From: Bacteroidales bacterium M3
Lineage (GTDB): Bacteria > Bacteroidota > Bacteroidia > Bacteroidales > Muribaculaceae
Assembly: GCA_001689445.1 (NCBI GenBank)
Contig: LUJN01000003.1
Location: forward strand, 1 to 64,000
Length of the DNA: 64,000 bases
Direction: 5' to 3'
Both the position numbers and the translations under genes were made by a program. Below the pieces are notes generated by a model that worked only from the letters and a program-made list of their open reading frames with translations, did not search any database and was not told the origin of the DNA. This document shows positions 43,107 to 52,447 of the stretch, piece by piece. Position 1 is the stretch's first letter. Every line of letters begins with the position of its first letter.

Positions 43107-44993
43107 ATGTCCCGCATACTCAAATATGCCTTGATGGCCGCCATGCTCGTCTGCTCGGCGCACGCAGAGGCGATAAACCTACCGAAAAAGAAGATAAATG
43201 GCCGCACCTACTACTATTACATGGTGCAGCCCAAGGAGACGATTTACTCGCTGTGCAAACGCCTTGAACTCAGCAAGGAGGATATCATCAAATACAATCC
43301 TACCGTGGCCGACGGGCTTAGAGCACACCAGACGCTCTATTTCCCCGAATCGGTCTACCTCAACAAGGACAACGAAAAGGCCACGACAACCTCCGGCACC
43401 GAGTCATCCGCAGCCCCGACCGAACCGCTCCCCGCAACCTACACGGTCAAGCGCGGAGACACCATCTACAGCCTCTGCAAGCGGTTTGGACTGACCTCAG
43501 CACAGCTGCTTGCCCGCAACCCTGACGCCGCCAACGGCATCAAATCGGGAATGACCCTGCGCATCGCCCCCGACAACAATGAGGCATCCACCACTACAAG
43601 CCTCCCGACGGCCAAGGAGACTGCCGCAACAAAGGCCACTGCTACTGACATGCCGTCGACCCCTGCGCCCGATGTCCCCTATAAGGTCTATAAAGTCAAG
43701 AAAAAGGAGACCCTTTATTCCATAGCCCGCAAACACCAAGTCACGGTGGAGGAGATAGAGAGTGTCAATCCAGGGTTGACAACCTTGCAGAAAGACCAAC
43801 TTATATATATTCCCGACACCAAGAAACTGAAACAATGGGAAAAGGCCGGCTCGCTCGTGTCACCCGCCCCACAACCGGCAGAGCCTGTGACACCGGCTGT
43901 CGAGGAGAAGCCCGACAAGGGCGTGCGCATCGGGGTAATGCTGCCATTCATGCTTGACGAGGACCATCCCGGCAAGCAGGCGATGCTTTATACCGACTTC
44001 TACAAGGGCCTGCTGCTCGCCGCCGACTCCCTGCGCCGCAACAGCAATCCCATCCATATAACGGCTTATGACACCCATGGCTCGACCGACTCAGTGAAGG
44101 TGCTGCTGTTGCGCCCCGATGTCAAGGAACTGGCGGTCATCATCGGCCCGGACGATGACGACCAGCTTGCCGCACTCGCCGCATTCGGCAACGAGAATGA
44201 CTGCAAGATACTGAATATCTTCTCCATAAAGAATGACCTCCAGTCATCCAACCCCTCGATGATACAGGCCAATATCCCCCACTCGCTGATGTACGCAAAG
44301 ACCATCGAGCGGCTTGCTCACAATCTCAACGGGCGCGTGCCCGTGTTCCTCACCCGCAAGGATGGACGCACCGACAAGGAGGAGTTTACCAAGGCTTTCA
44401 AGGAATTTCTCGACACGCATGGCACTGCGTATACCGACATAGAATTTGCCGACTTCCTGTCGGCCGATGACCTCGGCAGCCTTGACCCCACGGCCTCATA
44501 CCTGTTCATCCCCCAGTCGGGAGCGCAGTCGGAGTTCACCAAGATTATCAATGCCCTGCGCAAGCTGCGTGATGACTCCGACGACCCGGAGCGCATCAAG
44601 CTGTTCGGCTATCCCGAGTGGATAACATTCCGTGGCGACGCACAAGACCGTCTCCACAAGATGAACGCAACCATCTACTCGCGTTTCTATGTCGACAACC
44701 ACTCATTCCGCACCAAGGACCTTGACGAGAAGTTCAGGCACTGGTATGGCAAGCCCATGCTCAAGGCGATGCCCACGCAGGGGACACTCGGGTTTGACAC
44801 AGGCATGTTCCTCATCAAGTCACTCAGCGACAACAAAGGACAGCTCGGCGATAACGCCACGTGGCGTTATGACGGCGTGCAGAGCGGCTTCCACCTCGTC
44901 AAGCCCACCGATGATGGCGGCCTCATCAACGAAGCCCTCTACTTCATTACCTTCCGTCCGTCAGGTCTTATCGAGAAAGTATTCATACGATAA
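43107..44993 (+). CDS. Three LysM domains fused to a periplasmic-binding-protein-like domain
   Basis: A 628-residue exported protein. I chose the start at 43107 (MSRILKYALM) because it opens the signal peptide (CSAHAEA). Three LysM peptidoglycan-binding repeats follow at about 33-78, 109-153 and 197-242 (each with the xxxGDTxYSxCxR-like core), joined by Thr/Ala/Pro linkers. Residues about 275-625 resemble a type I periplasmic binding fold (VRIGVMLPFMLDEDHPGKQAMLYTDFYKGLLLAADSLR, ELAVIIGPDDDDQLAAL). It may tether a ligand-binding domain to the cell wall. It overlaps the following barrel gene by one base. Confidence 0.88.
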   Translation: MSRILKYALMAAMLVCSAHAEAINLPKKKINGRTYYYYMVQPKETIYSLCKRLELSKEDIIKYNPTVADGLRAHQTLYFPESVYLNKDNEKATTTSGTESSAAPTEPLPATYTVKRGDTIYSLCKRFGLTSAQLLARNPDAANGIKSGMTLRIAPDNNEASTTTSLPTAKETAATKATATDMPSTPAPDVPYKVYKVKKKETLYSIARKHQVTVEEIESVNPGLTTLQKDQLIYIPDTKKLKQWEKAGSLVSPAPQPAEPVTPAVEEKPDKGVRIGVMLPFMLDEDHPGKQAMLYTDFYKGLLLAADSLRRNSNPIHITAYDTHGSTDSVKVLLLRPDVKELAVIIGPDDDDQLAALAAFGNENDCKILNIFSIKNDLQSSNPSMIQANIPHSLMYAKTIERLAHNLNGRVPVFLTRKDGRTDKEEFTKAFKEFLDTHGTAYTDIEFADFLSADDLGSLDPTASYLFIPQSGAQSEFTKIINALRKLRDDSDDPERIKLFGYPEWITFRGDAQDRLHKMNATIYSRFYVDNHSFRTKDLDEKFRHWYGKPMLKAMPTQGTLGFDTGMFLIKSLSDNKGQLGDNATWRYDGVQSGFHLVKPTDDGGLINEALYFITFRPSGLIEKVFIR

Positions 44994-45721
44994 TGGCTAA
45001 AAATCACGCTCGTATGGCGCATACTCCACGCAAGTCACATCTCGTGCCCCTCATTATAGCCCTAATAGGCATAATGCTCCCCTCGACGGTTGCAGCCCAA
45101 AAGCATTACCAGTCCAACTTCTCCATAGGCGCTAAAGCCGGGGCGACAATATCACGCATGGAGTTCAGCCCCGGTGTCAAGCAGTCAATGGTAACGGGCT
45201 TTATGGCGGGCGTCATGTGCCGTTATATGGAAGAGACCCACTTCGGGGTGATAGCAGAACTTAACATCGAACAACGCGGATGGAAAGAGAACTTTGAGGA
45301 ACACCCGTTCTCCTACGAGCGGCGTCTCACCTACCTGCAGTTGCCGTTGCTTACCCATATCTACTTCGGCTCGCGCAAGTTCAAGGGATTTGTCAACCTC
45401 GGCCCCGAAATAGGCTACATGATAGCCGACGGTATAAAGTCAAACTTCAACTACCGCAACCCCGCCGCCGTATCGGGATTCCCGATAGCCAACCGCATGA
45501 CCGAACAGATGTCAATGGAAATCTCCAACCGCTTTGACTACGGCATCTCGGCCGGTGCCGGCATCGAATACAAGCCCGTGCGACGCCATGCCGTCTCACT
45601 CGAAGGCCGCTTCTACTACGGCCTGGGCAACATCTACCCGAGCAACAAGCGCGACACCTTCGCCGCCTCACGCGGCATCTCCATCATGGTCTCCCTCGGC
45701 TACTGGTTCCGCCTCAAATAA
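44993..45721 (+). CDS. Outer membrane beta-barrel protein, PorT family
   Basis: A 242-residue protein with a signal peptide ending near TVAAQ. Alternating hydrophobic strands (SIGAKAGATISRM, FMAGVMCRYMEETHFGVIAELNIEQRGWKE, VNLGPEIGYMIADG) and a final aromatic strand SIMVSLGYWFRLK mark an 8- to 10-strand barrel of the PorT/OMP_b-brl_2 type. The start codon overlaps the stop of the LysM gene (TAATG), so the two are translationally coupled and probably work together in the envelope. Confidence 0.88.
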   Translation: MAKNHARMAHTPRKSHLVPLIIALIGIMLPSTVAAQKHYQSNFSIGAKAGATISRMEFSPGVKQSMVTGFMAGVMCRYMEETHFGVIAELNIEQRGWKENFEEHPFSYERRLTYLQLPLLTHIYFGSRKFKGFVNLGPEIGYMIADGIKSNFNYRNPAAVSGFPIANRMTEQMSMEISNRFDYGISAGAGIEYKPVRRHAVSLEGRFYYGLGNIYPSNKRDTFAASRGISIMVSLGYWFRLK

Positions 45722-45729
45722 CCCCTTCT

Positions 45730-46004
45730 TTAATTCATAATTCATAATGCTTAATGCATAATTAAGGTAGTGCATAATGCTTAATGAGGTTGTGGCAAGA
45801 AGAGAGAAGTCGAATACTTTAATTTGAGTTAACCCCACACTAAGCAAAAAACGAGGCAAACCGTCTGATTGCCTCGCTTTTGCGTTGTATGTGGTATCGG
45901 ACTCAATCCAAGAGGGGTTTCCTCGAAGAGGATAAATTCGTGCACTTTGCCACAACCTCATTGTGAATTATGCATTAAGAATTATGCATTGAAATAATTA
46001 TGCA
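45730..46004. repeat. AT-rich repeats flanking a 16-bp inverted repeat and terminator
   Basis: Short ATGCATAATT/TAATGCTTAATG repeats lie at both edges. AATGAGGTTGTGGCAA at 45783-45798 is matched exactly in inverted orientation at 45947-45962, 148 bases apart. In the middle, CGAGGCAA/TTGCCTCG (about 45848-45880) with flanking A and T runs is a bidirectional terminator serving the two convergent genes. The layout could be a small MITE-like element. No ORF is seen. Confidence 0.7.
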
Positions 46005-47042
46005 CTAAATGACACCGCGGGCGGTGATGATGCGGAAGATGAGGTCGCGGAGGAGGTCGTACTCGTTCCAGCGGCAGTCGACGCCCTTTGAGCGGGTGTC
46101 AAACTCGCGGAGTGCCGAGATTATCTCTATCGACTTGTAGGCATTGTAGTTGCGCATCGCCGTCTTGTAGTTGTCTAGAGCACGGGGCCATCGTAGCCCG
46201 AGAGCCTCCATCATCGAGCGGTCACTCTTGTCGGGAAGGAACTGGGCTATGAGCAGGTTGGAGAAGAAAGTGAAAATCTGCGACACGGTGAGCACAGTAG
46301 GATTATTCTTGGGATTGCTGCGGAAATACTCGGCTATCGTGAACGCCTTGTCGGCATCCTTGCGGGCCAGGGCATCGACAAGCTCAAAGTTGTTGTAGTC
46401 CTTGCTCATACCGATGTTGCGCTCGATGCTCTCGGGAGTGACAGTAGCCCCCGGACCGAGTATCATCGTCAACTTGTCAATCTCGTTGTAGAGTCGCGAC
46501 AGGTCGGTTCCCACAAAGTCGCGCAGCATAGCAAGCCCCTTGGGGTCGACATTAAGCCCCTTTTCCTTTATAAATCCGCTTATGACATTTCCGACGTTAC
46601 GCTCATTGAGTTTGGCAGACTCAAATATCACGCCACGCGATGCCTTTATCTTGGCCACAAGATCCTTTGCCTTGGCCTGCTGACCGCGACAGCATATGAC
46701 GAGTATGGTCGAAGGAGAGGGCTGTCCCGCATAGAGATGAAGACGGTTGAGGTAGTCGGCACGCACCGCCTGCGCCTCCTTGACGATGACGACCTGGTAA
46801 TCCGACATCATGGGATAGCGACGGCATGTGTCCATTATGGTGTCTGCCGACACTTCGGGCGCATAAAGGGTGTACAGGTTAAAATCGCGGTCTGCCTCAG
46901 GGATGATATTCTCAAACTCCTTGACAAGCGCATCGATATAATACCCCTCCTCGCCGTGCAACAGGTAGACGGGGGCATACTGCCGTCGGGCAAGCTGTGA
47001 CTTTATACCCTCAAATGTCGGTGCGGGTGCTGATACTGCCAT
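46005..47042 (-). CDS. holA: DNA polymerase III delta subunit
   Basis: Clamp-loader subunit that opens the beta clamp. The 345-residue protein follows the family throughout: YAPVYLLHGEEGYYIDALVKEFEN at the start, RRYPMMSDYQVVIVKEAQA, a middle domain LRDFVGTDLSRLYNEIDKLTMILGP, then the C-terminal helical collar with KNNPTVLTVSQIFTFFSNLLIAQF. It is divergent from the HsdR_N-type gene, with a minus-strand TATTTTTG box at 47073-47080. Confidence 0.93.
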   Translation of the reverse strand: MAVSAPAPTFEGIKSQLARRQYAPVYLLHGEEGYYIDALVKEFENIIPEADRDFNLYTLYAPEVSADTIMDTCRRYPMMSDYQVVIVKEAQAVRADYLNRLHLYAGQPSPSTILVICCRGQQAKAKDLVAKIKASRGVIFESAKLNERNVGNVISGFIKEKGLNVDPKGLAMLRDFVGTDLSRLYNEIDKLTMILGPGATVTPESIERNIGMSKDYNNFELVDALARKDADKAFTIAEYFRSNPKNNPTVLTVSQIFTFFSNLLIAQFLPDKSDRSMMEALGLRWPRALDNYKTAMRNYNAYKSIEIISALREFDTRSKGVDCRWNEYDLLRDLIFRIITARGVI

Positions 47043-47120
47043 AGATTCGGATTATTTTTCGTAAATTTACAACAAAAATATCATTAGCCGCCCAACCTGC
47101 CGGATGTTTTTATAACGACT

Positions 47121-47603
47121 ATGCCAAAAGCCATTGACGACACGATACGCCAGCTCAACCTGCCCCCATGCAATACGCCAATGAGGCGGTTGCCGACAGG
47201 CGAGGTGCAGATATACGACCCGCTACGGCGCAAGTGGCTCGTGCTCACCCCCGAGGAGTGGGTCAGGCAACACTTCACGGCATACCTTGCATGCGTGAAG
47301 GGCTATCCGGCGACATTAATGAACAATGAGGTAGCATTGACGCTCAACGGCACGCGCCGCCGCTGCGACACGGTCGTGTTTGACCGCCACGGGCATCCCC
47401 TTGTCATAGTGGAGTACAAGGCCCCGTCAATAGTCGTGTCGCAACGGGTATTCGACCAGATTGTACGCTACAACATGGTGCTACATGCCCGTTATCTGAT
47501 GGTGTCAAACGGCCTCTCCCACTACTGCTGCCGCATCGACTACGACAGCCACTCCTATCGTTTCCTCAAAGAGATACCGTCCTACCCCGAAATCTCGGAA
47601 TAG
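47121..47603 (+). CDS. HsdR_N-type nuclease-like domain protein
   Basis: A 160-residue stand-alone protein resembling the N-terminal domain of type I restriction R subunits (HSDR_N_2). Landmarks: YDPLRRKWLVLTPEEWVRQHFTAYL, and the PD-(D/E)xK-like core CDTVVFDRHGHPLVIVEYKAP with Asp, Glu and Lys. No helicase or other restriction genes are nearby, so it is not a restriction system here. Pairing with holA suggests a DNA-related housekeeping role; function is unknown. Confidence 0.85.
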   Translation: MPKAIDDTIRQLNLPPCNTPMRRLPTGEVQIYDPLRRKWLVLTPEEWVRQHFTAYLACVKGYPATLMNNEVALTLNGTRRRCDTVVFDRHGHPLVIVEYKAPSIVVSQRVFDQIVRYNMVLHARYLMVSNGLSHYCCRIDYDSHSYRFLKEIPSYPEISE

Positions 47604-47630
47604 GACGGTACAGCCCCACAAATATATCCT

Positions 47631-48248
47631 TTAGAAGAAATAGCTTACGCGAACGACCCAACTGCGGTTTTTGGCGCTGAAGTCGTCAAGTACCTTGGTC
47701 TTGAGGGCATAGGTCATGCCCCATGTATATTGTCCCGTGACCTGCCAACGCCGCCACAGCTCGACACCGATACCCACCGTCAGCCCGAAGTCGCCGCCGG
47801 CATACTTCAGCGCGGGGATATTCCCGTGCCCGACAAGGATGCCGAATGACGGGCCGCCATAGACAATCGGCGCGATATAATTCTCAATCCCGTTGAGATT
47901 GGTATACTTGAACCGCAGATGGAGCGGTATCTCGAGATAGTGTAGATATGTGCGCTCGTTGCCATACCCTTGCGATGCCCACACGCGACGCTCGCCAAGG
48001 TGCATAGTCGCGCCGCGCTGGATATAAAGCAATCCCGCGTCAACGCCAAATCCTATGCCGGGAAACATCATCTCACCGACCACTCCTGCCGTGTATCCGA
48101 CGCTCTGATCCACGGCAAACAGGTCCTGCTTGAATGACAAGGTCGTTATATCAATACCGGCCTGTGCACCCCAACGAAATTGCCCGTAAGCCGCCTGTCC
48201 TCCGGCCATGGCCACAATAGCCACCAATGCTATAATTATCTTTCTCAT
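47631..48248 (-). CDS. Outer membrane beta-barrel protein, PorT-like
   Basis: A 205-residue barrel. I chose the start at 48248 (MRKIIIALVAIVAMAGG), which opens the signal peptide ending near AAYGQ. The strands FRWGAQAGIDITTLSF, GFGVDAGLLYIQRGATM, YLHYLEIPLHLRFKYTN and the closing SWVVRVSYFF follow the OMP_b-brl_2 pattern and resemble the barrel at 44993. Function is unknown. Confidence 0.85.
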   Translation of the reverse strand: MRKIIIALVAIVAMAGGQAAYGQFRWGAQAGIDITTLSFKQDLFAVDQSVGYTAGVVGEMMFPGIGFGVDAGLLYIQRGATMHLGERRVWASQGYGNERTYLHYLEIPLHLRFKYTNLNGIENYIAPIVYGGPSFGILVGHGNIPALKYAGGDFGLTVGIGVELWRRWQVTGQYTWGMTYALKTKVLDDFSAKNRSWVVRVSYFF

Positions 48249-48304
48249 CTGATTTCTTACTTCTTTGCATTTACGCAAAGGTACGAAAATTATCCGAATA
48301 ACTA

Positions 48305-48853
48305 TCAGAACGGGGTCTTGATGTCGGCCAAGAGCGGGTGGTGCATGTCTTTTTCCGACAGAATGATGTCGGCGGCGTCAAGACGCCAGTCGATGCCGAG
48401 AGCAGGGTCATTCCACGCTATTGCCCCCTCCGATTGGGGGGCATAAAAGTTGTCGCACTTGTACTGGAATATCACGTCATCACTCAGCACGCTGAACCCG
48501 TGCGCAAACCCGCGCGGAATAAAAAACTGCCTGTGATTGTCGGCGGTAAGCTCCACGGCGACATGGCGACCATAGGTCGGCGAGTTGCGGCGCAAGTCGA
48601 CCGCGACATCAAGCACTGCCCCTACCACGACACGCACCAGCTTGCTTTGGGCAAACGGTGGTACCTGAAAGTGAAGCCCGCGCAACACGCCTCGGCGCGA
48701 GCGGCTCTCGTTGTCCTGCACAAATGTGACATCGGCGACCTTCTCCCGAAACTCCCGCTCGGAATACGACTCAAAAAAGTATCCCCGCGCATCACCGAAT
48801 ATCCGAGGCTCGATAATCACCGGCCCCTCTATATCAGTCTTTATTACTTCCAT
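48305..48853 (-). CDS. rfbC: dTDP-4-dehydrorhamnose 3,5-epimerase
   Basis: Third step of dTDP-L-rhamnose synthesis, used for O-antigen or capsule. The cupin-fold 182-residue protein has FGDARGYFFESYSEREF, the catalytic His in RRGVLRGLHFQ, and FFIPRGFAHGFSVLSDDVIFQYKCDNFY. It follows rfbA after a 139-base gap holding a small palindrome. rfbB and rfbD are not in this window. Confidence 0.96.
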   Translation of the reverse strand: MEVIKTDIEGPVIIEPRIFGDARGYFFESYSEREFREKVADVTFVQDNESRSRRGVLRGLHFQVPPFAQSKLVRVVVGAVLDVAVDLRRNSPTYGRHVAVELTADNHRQFFIPRGFAHGFSVLSDDVIFQYKCDNFYAPQSEGAIAWNDPALGIDWRLDAADIILSEKDMHHPLLADIKTPF

Positions 48854-48925
48854 TTATAACGGCTTATAAAAATTTATAAGTACTCATAAGACTTATTAAA
48901 AATTCTGTTTTTGCTTTGTTGCTGC

Positions 48926-48948
48926 GGGCGCTATATATAGCACCCCTA
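48926..48948. repeat. Diverged REP-like palindrome
   Basis: GGGCGCTATA/TATAGCACCC is a palindrome with one mismatch per arm, followed by CCTAC, like the other REP-like elements here. It lies between rfbA and rfbC. Next to it, 48959-48992 carries short direct repeats of TGAACTTTG and GCACTAT. Confidence 0.5.
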
Positions 48949-48992
48949 CGGATGACACCTTGAACTTTGAACTCTGCACTATGAACTTTGCA

Positions 48993-49880
48993 CTATTCAA
49001 GTCCCAGCTCACGGATTACCTTCAGCAAGTATTGTCCATACTGGTTCTTGAGCATCGGCTCGGCAAGCTCCCGCATACGCTCGGCGTCAATCCACCCTTT
49101 GCGCAGGGCGATACCCTCAAGACAGGCCACCTTAAGCCCTTGACGCTTCTCTATCACCTCGATATAGTTACCCGCCTCGGCAAGCGAGTCATGGGTACCG
49201 GTGTCGAGCCATGCAAACCCGCGTCCGAGAGTCTCGACCCTCAGCCGCCCCTCGGCAAGAAACTCCTGATTGACAGTGGTTATTTCAAGTTCACCACGGG
49301 CCGACGGCTTGATGCGGGCAGCCACGTCCACCACCTTGTTTGGATAGAAATATAGACCCGTCACGGCATAATTGCTCTTAGGATTGGCAGGCTTCTCCTC
49401 TATCGACAGGCAGCGGCCCGTCGCGTCAAACTCTGCGACGCCATAACGCTCAGGGTCATTGACCCAATAGCCGAACACTGTCGCCATTCCATCCTCACGG
49501 GCTGCGCGTACCGCCTCCTTGAGCTGTGCCGTGAACCCGTTGCCGTGAAATATATTGTCACCAAGCACGAGGCACACCTCGTCATCACCGATAAACTCGC
49601 GTCCTATGATAAATGCCTGCGCCAACCCGTCGGGCGACGGTTGCTCGGCATACTCAAACTTCACGCCATAGTCGCTGCCGTCGCCAAGCAATCGCTTGAA
49701 ACCCGGCAAGTCCTGCGGGGTCGATATAATGAGTATCTCACGTATCCCGGCAAGCATCAACACCGACACGGGATAATAGATCATCGGCTTGTCATAGACC
49801 GGAAGCAACTGCTTTGAGACTCCCTTGGTGATGGGATAAAGTCGCGTTCCCGACCCGCCGGCCAATACTATTCCTTTCAT
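48993..49880 (-). CDS. rfbA: Glucose-1-phosphate thymidylyltransferase
   Basis: First step of dTDP-rhamnose synthesis: glucose-1-phosphate and dTTP to dTDP-glucose. The 295-residue protein has the nucleotide signature GIVLAGGSGTRLYPITKGVSKQLLPVYDKPMIYYP, the metal Asp in CLVLGDNIFHG, and TGLYFYPNKVVDVA. It is read before rfbC in the same direction. Confidence 0.97.
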   Translation of the reverse strand: MKGIVLAGGSGTRLYPITKGVSKQLLPVYDKPMIYYPVSVLMLAGIREILIISTPQDLPGFKRLLGDGSDYGVKFEYAEQPSPDGLAQAFIIGREFIGDDEVCLVLGDNIFHGNGFTAQLKEAVRAAREDGMATVFGYWVNDPERYGVAEFDATGRCLSIEEKPANPKSNYAVTGLYFYPNKVVDVAARIKPSARGELEITTVNQEFLAEGRLRVETLGRGFAWLDTGTHDSLAEAGNYIEVIEKRQGLKVACLEGIALRKGWIDAERMRELAEPMLKNQYGQYLLKVIRELGLE

Positions 49881-49941
49881 TCTTACGATATTTTGCGCAA
49901 AATTAGCAATTCTGTCACGGATAGCAAAAGGATATGGCGGC

Positions 49942-52335
49942 TTATTTCACCACTACCCTGCGGGAATCATCGCCGACAACGACCACGTAGACTCCCGGCA
50001 TGAGGTCAACAGTAGCCTCGCCGTCGACCGTGGCGGCATAACGCAACGAGGCATCGGTGGCATAGACCGATACCGACATTGCCTCCCGCGTTTCCACTAC
50101 AAGCTGACGGCCCCGACAATAGGCATCCCACATGGCAGTTGTCGATACGGCGTCCACACCGCTGCTCGCGCTATAATCAGAGATGGTGATGTCATCAATG
50201 TTAACACGCTTTCCCGACTGCTGCTGCAGGCGTATGCGCGTGGCGTCAGCGCGGTTTACGGCGACCGAATACTGCTCCAGCGATGTCCCCTTGACGGCGA
50301 CGGGCATACCTGCCGTTTTCCACGTCCGGCCACCGTCGGTGGAATATTCCACCGCAATGACCGCTTCAGGGTCCTTTCCGTTGAACGGCGCGGCATAGAA
50401 CGTCACAGTCCCGATGCCACCCTCCTTGTCCTCAGCCATGGCTATCGAACTGTCGGAATCCTTTCCGAGGCACACTGACTGCTTCCCGCTGCGCAGGTCT
50501 TGTGTCCGAGACGCAATCCCCGCATCGGTCAACAGCCATGCACACGCCGTGCCACGGTATATGACTCCTGTCTTATATGGAGCCACGACAGTCGTGGCGG
50601 CAACCTCAAAGTCCTCCTTAAACGACACTGTGGCGGCACACCGCCCCGTGAAGTCTTCGCTCTCGGCATCATAGTCGCCGACCGTGGCCGTGAGGCTGCT
50701 TGTATATGTACCCGCGTCACATATTCCAAGACGGAGGTACACGCGCTCCTCCTCGGGAGTTATGACGGCGCTCTGTGACCAGCTGCTCTTGTCGGTCGAC
50801 AGTTCAAACGGGCTGCCGACGCTCACCGTTATGTCATCATATATATTCTCGACCAACAGCGTCACCTCCACCGGCTCGGAACATTCACCCGGGCGCGATG
50901 TTATAGTCATCCCTGCAATGCTGCCAAACTGGATGTCGGGCATCGGGGCCGTTGTTGTCACGCTCATGCGCTCCGACACAAGACTATTGGAAGAAACAGC
51001 ATAGGTGTATTCAGTCTCGGCATCAAGACCGTTGACACGATAGCTCTCGGCAGCAGCATCCACCTGCACAGGATAGCCGTCGAGCATCCGTCCGTCGCGA
51101 TAGACGCTGACCGAGTAACGCGTACCATCACCGATGTTGCCCCATCTTATCGTAAACCCGTCGTCGGTAACGTCGGAAGCCTTCTCGACCGGCAGACCGT
51201 CGACTGCCTCGGCACGCAGGGAGAGCGTCGAGCGACAATCTCCCGACGACAGCACCACCGAGCCTATCGTCGATGAGGCGGAAGCAATGAGATATGAGAC
51301 GCGGAGTGTCACACCGTCAGTGCTGCACACATCCGATGCGGCAAGAGACCTGTCGCTGACCGTAAATCCGGCCCCGGCCACTGAAACAGTGACATCTCCT
51401 TTCAGGCCCACGCCCTTCACCACCACATCACGGCTGCGCGCGACATTAACGGCTGTGACGCCAAAGTCGATGACAGTGCCGTCGACAGGCTTCGTTATCA
51501 TAGGCGTAACCTCGCCACCGGGAGTCCATCCCACCGTCTGCTTGTCGCCCCATATATATTCCACAAGCTCGGGATGGTCAATAAACGGGTTGCGGTTGTC
51601 CTGATAGGCATATACAGCATCATTACGGTCGGTCTCTTTCTTGCTCACCGGATCCTGGCGGTGCCATTTCAACAGCAAGTTTACCGCCCAAGTCGTGTAG
51701 CACGGGTAATTATTTCCGGCCAACATCGGGCTTGACCAACTTGAAATCCTGTCGTTGTAACATGCCGCCATGTAGAAATATGTGCGGGCAAAGTCACCCT
51801 TGTACTGGTCGTCAGGCTCAAACACCGTGCCGCTGTAGCCAGGAAATGTCGACCGACCGAGCCGACCGAGAGCCTTGGCGCCTGCGGATGCGCCCCCCTC
51901 ACATTCCCCGTAGGGGTGATTGCTACGCTGCCCGTTGACCTTGCCGTCGGTCGGATACACGTGGAAAGCGTCACTCTTCATCGGCGACGCCTCATTAAAC
52001 CAACTTTTTGGGAACGAGTGCTCGCGGTTGTAGCAGTCGCCGACATTCTTATAGTTGCCGCATTGCTTCGTGCCGTAAGTGAATTCCACGGTCGAATACA
52101 TGTCCCATATCTTGCCGTTGGAGCGCGTGTCGCTCTTGCGGTAGACGCTCCACAACCCGTCATACCCGACATTATGGTGGTCGGAGATGACATCGCGCAG
52201 AGCGACAAGGAGCGCACGCCCCGACTTTCCCTCACATGACCTGTAGTAGCCTGCCGGAGCCTCGGCATGGCTGACAATACCGAAAAATAACGAAACAATC
52301 AAGTAGGCCGTGGCCGATATACTGTGCCTGTACAT
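49942..52335 (-). CDS. Secreted endonuclease I family protein with C-terminal accessory domains
   Basis: A 797-residue exported protein. I chose the start at 52335 (MYRHSISATAYL), which opens the signal peptide ending at SHAEA. Residues about 25-260 are the endonuclease I (EndA/NucM) domain: CYNREHSFPKSWF with the catalytic His, and the HVYPTDGKVNGQRSNHPYGEC motif. After it come Ig-like or fibronectin-like domains (GDGTRYSVSVYRDG...VNGLDAETEYTYAVSS), a carbohydrate-binding-like sandwich, and a tail ending VYVVVVGDDSRRVVVK, similar to other secreted proteins in this window. Role: probably degradation of extracellular DNA. Confidence 0.9.
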   Translation of the reverse strand: MYRHSISATAYLIVSLFFGIVSHAEAPAGYYRSCEGKSGRALLVALRDVISDHHNVGYDGLWSVYRKSDTRSNGKIWDMYSTVEFTYGTKQCGNYKNVGDCYNREHSFPKSWFNEASPMKSDAFHVYPTDGKVNGQRSNHPYGECEGGASAGAKALGRLGRSTFPGYSGTVFEPDDQYKGDFARTYFYMAACYNDRISSWSSPMLAGNNYPCYTTWAVNLLLKWHRQDPVSKKETDRNDAVYAYQDNRNPFIDHPELVEYIWGDKQTVGWTPGGEVTPMITKPVDGTVIDFGVTAVNVARSRDVVVKGVGLKGDVTVSVAGAGFTVSDRSLAASDVCSTDGVTLRVSYLIASASSTIGSVVLSSGDCRSTLSLRAEAVDGLPVEKASDVTDDGFTIRWGNIGDGTRYSVSVYRDGRMLDGYPVQVDAAAESYRVNGLDAETEYTYAVSSNSLVSERMSVTTTAPMPDIQFGSIAGMTITSRPGECSEPVEVTLLVENIYDDITVSVGSPFELSTDKSSWSQSAVITPEEERVYLRLGICDAGTYTSSLTATVGDYDAESEDFTGRCAATVSFKEDFEVAATTVVAPYKTGVIYRGTACAWLLTDAGIASRTQDLRSGKQSVCLGKDSDSSIAMAEDKEGGIGTVTFYAAPFNGKDPEAVIAVEYSTDGGRTWKTAGMPVAVKGTSLEQYSVAVNRADATRIRLQQQSGKRVNIDDITISDYSASSGVDAVSTTAMWDAYCRGRQLVVETREAMSVSVYATDASLRYAATVDGEATVDLMPGVYVVVVGDDSRRVVVK

Positions 52336-52408
52336 GGTAATTATAGTTTTGACGCGGTAATAGACATAAAAAATTTGCGACCTCAAATATAGACATTTTT
52401 ACCATATC

Positions 52409-52446
52409 AAAAAAGGGAGCGCGACAAAATATTTTGTCGCGCTCCC
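52409..52446 (-). terminator. Terminator of tRNA-Ser
   Basis: 52415-52446 is a perfect 32-base palindrome (GGGAGCGCGACAAAAT with its complement). On the minus strand it is followed by six Ts. Confidence 0.9.
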
Positions 52447-52447
52447 A

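Noticed and set aside
47121..47603. A type I restriction system
   Set aside because: Only the HsdR_N-like domain is present; no helicase, HsdM or HsdS lies nearby.
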